Both the position numbers and the translations under genes were made by a program. Below the pieces are notes generated by a model. That model searched no databases. It had not been told where the DNA came from and worked only from the letters and a program-made list of their open reading frames with translations. A DNA stretch of 64,000 nucleotides from Thermoanaerobaculia bacterium. Its GTDB lineage: Bacteria; Acidobacteriota; Thermoanaerobaculia; Multivoradales; JAHEKO01. The DNA is taken from contig CAMYLC010000012.1 in NCBI GenBank assembly GCA_947259195.1, forward strand, positions 1 through 64,000. Reading direction: 5' to 3'. Of the stretch, positions 62,468 to 64,000 are shown in pieces. Numbering within the stretch: the first letter of the stretch is position 1; each line of letters opens with the position of its first letter.

Positions 62468-64000
62468 ATGCATCGGTCGTTCCTCCACAGGTGTTTTCTC
62501 TTCTCGGCCGCGATGGTGCTGGCAACACAGCCGGTCGTGGCTGGAGGGGATCTCGGGGACCTCGGCTCCGTCCAGCGGTGGGAGAAGCTCGAGGTCGACC
62601 TGGCCGGGCCCTCGTCCGTGGGTCTCAGTGAGACGGCAAATCCATTTCTGCTCGAAGTGACGGCGACCTTTTCCGGCCCTGGAGGGACCTTCGCGGTACT
62701 TGCCTTCTATGCCGGAGACGGCGCTGGCGGGCTAGACGGCGATATCTGGAGAGCCCGATTCGCGGCCAACGCCATCGGCGACTGGACCCTCTCCACCAGC
62801 AGCACCGATCCCCTCCTCGACGGCTACAGCGCCACATTTCAGGTCACTGATACGGTCGCCTGCGACCCTCCCGAGCCGGGCGAGCTACCCGACTTCGCGT
62901 GTACAGGGCGTCTCCTCTACGCCGAGGACTACTATCTCCAGTTCGCCGACGGGACATTCTGGCTCAAAGGAGGTGTCGACGATCCGGAGGACTTCCTGGC
63001 GCCTGGTCAGACGGTCGGCTTCACCACCAAACAGGAGGCTATCCAGTACCTCGCCGACGAACGCCTCAATTCCCTCTATTTCATGACCAGCAACGCCAGA
63101 GGCGACGGCGACAATGTTTGGCCCTGGGTGACCAGAACTGACTCCGAGCACTTTGATGTCGCCAAGCTCGACGGTTGGGATCTGATTCTCGACGACCTTC
63201 AGACTCATGGCATCGTGCTACATCTGGTCCTTGAAGACGACAGCGCCTGGAGCGGCTTCAATCGAGATCTCTACTACAGACACATAGTGGCGCGTTTCAG
63301 TCATTACAACGGTCTAATCTGGAATATCTCGGAGGAGTACAACGAGAGTTACACGGCCGATGAGGTCAAAGCCTTCGCCCAGGCCCTCAGCGATCTGGAT
63401 CCATACGACCATCCCCTGACGGTCCATGACAGGGGACCCACCCTTCGATGGAACCCCTTCTACGGCGACGATCGGTTCGACCTCACCAGCTTCCACACCT
63501 ACGGAAGTCCTCAAAACGACGAGGCGATCTTGGCCCGACAGCTGAGCGCTACGGCAGGCAGACCGATTGCCATATCCTTCGATGAGACCGGTGACGTCAC
63601 GCCCACGCAGGCTAACAATCGACATCTCGTGTGGTCGATCTACCTCGGAGGTGGGATCTACGAGATCCACACCCGCCCCCTGACCGACTACCGCGACTGG
63701 CAGGCCCACTTTCGCGACCTGGTGCGGGCCCGAACCCTACTGGAGGCGCTGCCCTTCTGGGAGATGCTGCCTTCAAATCAACTGCTGCTCAGCGGAACCG
63801 GCTACGCTGGGAGATGCTGCCTTCAAATCAACTGCTGCTCAGCGGAACCGGCTACGTCCTGTCGAAGACGGGTGAAGTCTACGTCTGCTATCTGCCCGGC
63901 GGTGGATCCTTGGAGCTGGACCTCGGCTCCAATACCAACGTCTTCGATGCCTCCTGGTTCAATCCCCGAACCGGCGAGTCGACTGACATCGGAGCAGTCA
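62468..64000 (+). CDS. DUF5060 glycoside-hydrolase-like protein, frameshifted and incomplete at the window edge
   Basis: ATG 62468, no Shine-Dalgarno; TAGACT at 62456 could be a -10 placed for a leaderless message. Signal peptide (FLFSAAMVLATQPVVAGG), then DUF5060 beta domain (30-125: VQRWEKLEVDLAGPS, GDIWRARFAANAIGDW), then a TIM-barrel-like domain (DGTFWLKGGVDDPEDFL; IVLHLVLEDDSAWSG; LIWNISEEYNESY; ISFDETGDVTPTQANN) as in DUF4038/DUF5605 putative glycosidases. A perfect 50-bp tandem duplication (63757-63856) shifts the frame. In the shifted frame a C-terminal domain of 'putative collagen-binding' type goes on (YVLSKTGEVYVCYLPGGG; WFNPRTGESTD) to the edge. Confidence 0.75.
   Translation, partial: MHRSFLHRCFLFSAAMVLATQPVVAGGDLGDLGSVQRWEKLEVDLAGPSSVGLSETANPFLLEVTATFSGPGGTFAVLAFYAGDGAGGLDGDIWRARFAANAIGDWTLSTSSTDPLLDGYSATFQVTDTVACDPPEPGELPDFACTGRLLYAEDYYLQFADGTFWLKGGVDDPEDFLAPGQTVGFTTKQEAIQYLADERLNSLYFMTSNARGDGDNVWPWVTRTDSEHFDVAKLDGWDLILDDLQTHGIVLHLVLEDDSAWSGFNRDLYYRHIVARFSHYNGLIWNISEEYNESYTADEVKAFAQALSDLDPYDHPLTVHDRGPTLRWNPFYGDDRFDLTSFHTYGSPQNDEAILARQLSATAGRPIAISFDETGDVTPTQANNRHLVWSIYLGGGIYEIHTRPLTDYRDWQAHFRDLVRARTLLEALPFWEMLPSNQLLLSGTGYAGRCCLQINCCSAEPATSCRRRVKSTSAICPAVDPWSWTSAPIPTSSMPPGSIPEPASRLTSEQS
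63757..63856. repeat. Perfect 50-bp tandem duplication
   Basis: Bases 63757-63806 (CTGGGAGATGCTGCCTTCAA ... GGCTACG) repeat without a mismatch at 63807-63856. Fifty is not a multiple of three, so the gene is put out of frame; removing one copy restores a continuous protein. Confidence 0.95.

Noticed and set aside
1..64000. tRNA, rRNA, riboswitch or intact transposase genes
   Set aside because: I looked through the gaps for T-loop-like GGTTCGAATCC strings, rRNA cores and DDE transposase frames and saw none; a covariance-model scan would be the proper test.

Overview
The window is GC-rich bacterial chromosome with about 40 protein genes and no rRNA, tRNA, CRISPR array or intact transposase that I can see. 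The gene content suggests an Acidobacteriota-type organism (inference, not a proven assignment). It has two eukaryote-like Ser/Thr kinases with C-terminal beta-propeller or TPR sensor parts, a tricorn-like S41 protease, an S9 oligopeptidase, an S10 carboxypeptidase, an M1 aminopeptidase with HEAT repeats, an M3 lipoprotein peptidase, a TonB-dependent receptor and several amino-acid-type permeases. This fits a Gram-negative heterotroph that lives on proteins and peptides.

Layout. 1-1240: start of a lipoprotein gene on the minus strand, then two broken genes (MscS channel and a small secreted protein) fused tail to tail. 1304-13439: a sigma54-dependent activator with a degenerate receiver domain, diverging from a tightly packed plus-strand gene train preceded by a good -24/-12 promoter and two inverted repeats placed like enhancer sites. 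The train encodes an acidic unknown protein, a threonine-synthase-like PLP enzyme, a DUF1611/DgcN-like protein, a QueC-like ATP pyrophosphatase fused to a creatininase domain (frame broken), a tandem UspA protein, an APC permease with fused Usp domains, and an SLC12-like permease. I regard this as the best candidate for an undescribed pathway.

13480-31940: a UPF0316 membrane protein, a TonB receptor/amidohydrolase pair, S10 peptidase, TfoX-like protein, a PD40 kinase, a 4Fe-4S protein, an amidohydrolase fossil, M1 peptidase, a DUF5009-type acyltransferase, an MFS transporter, and MarR followed by YceI. 32225-39387: an acyl-CoA ligase and a PlsB-like acyltransferase, then a peroxiredoxin-like gene with an in-frame TGA in a UxxC motif and a fitting bacterial SECIS hairpin (a predicted selenoprotein), then an FAD oxidase whose 3' end is replaced by a 95-bp-arm inverted repeat.

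39388-64000: tricorn protease, a GGQ release-factor-like protein, FHA-GAF-PP2C phosphatase, a two-domain kinase, an FAD reductase/cNMP-binding/FHA-adenylate cyclase cluster, an SDR-DUF2867 protein, a globin, a B12 radical SAM enzyme, a TPR kinase, S9 and M3 peptidases, and a DUF5060 glycosidase-like gene broken by a perfect 50-bp tandem duplication at the right edge.

The intergenic gaps are filled with a dispersed, hairpin-forming repeat family (at least eight loci) with a conserved loop, C-rich tracts and IS-end-like repeats. Several genes carry single-base frameshifts, so either real decay or assembly error must be considered.
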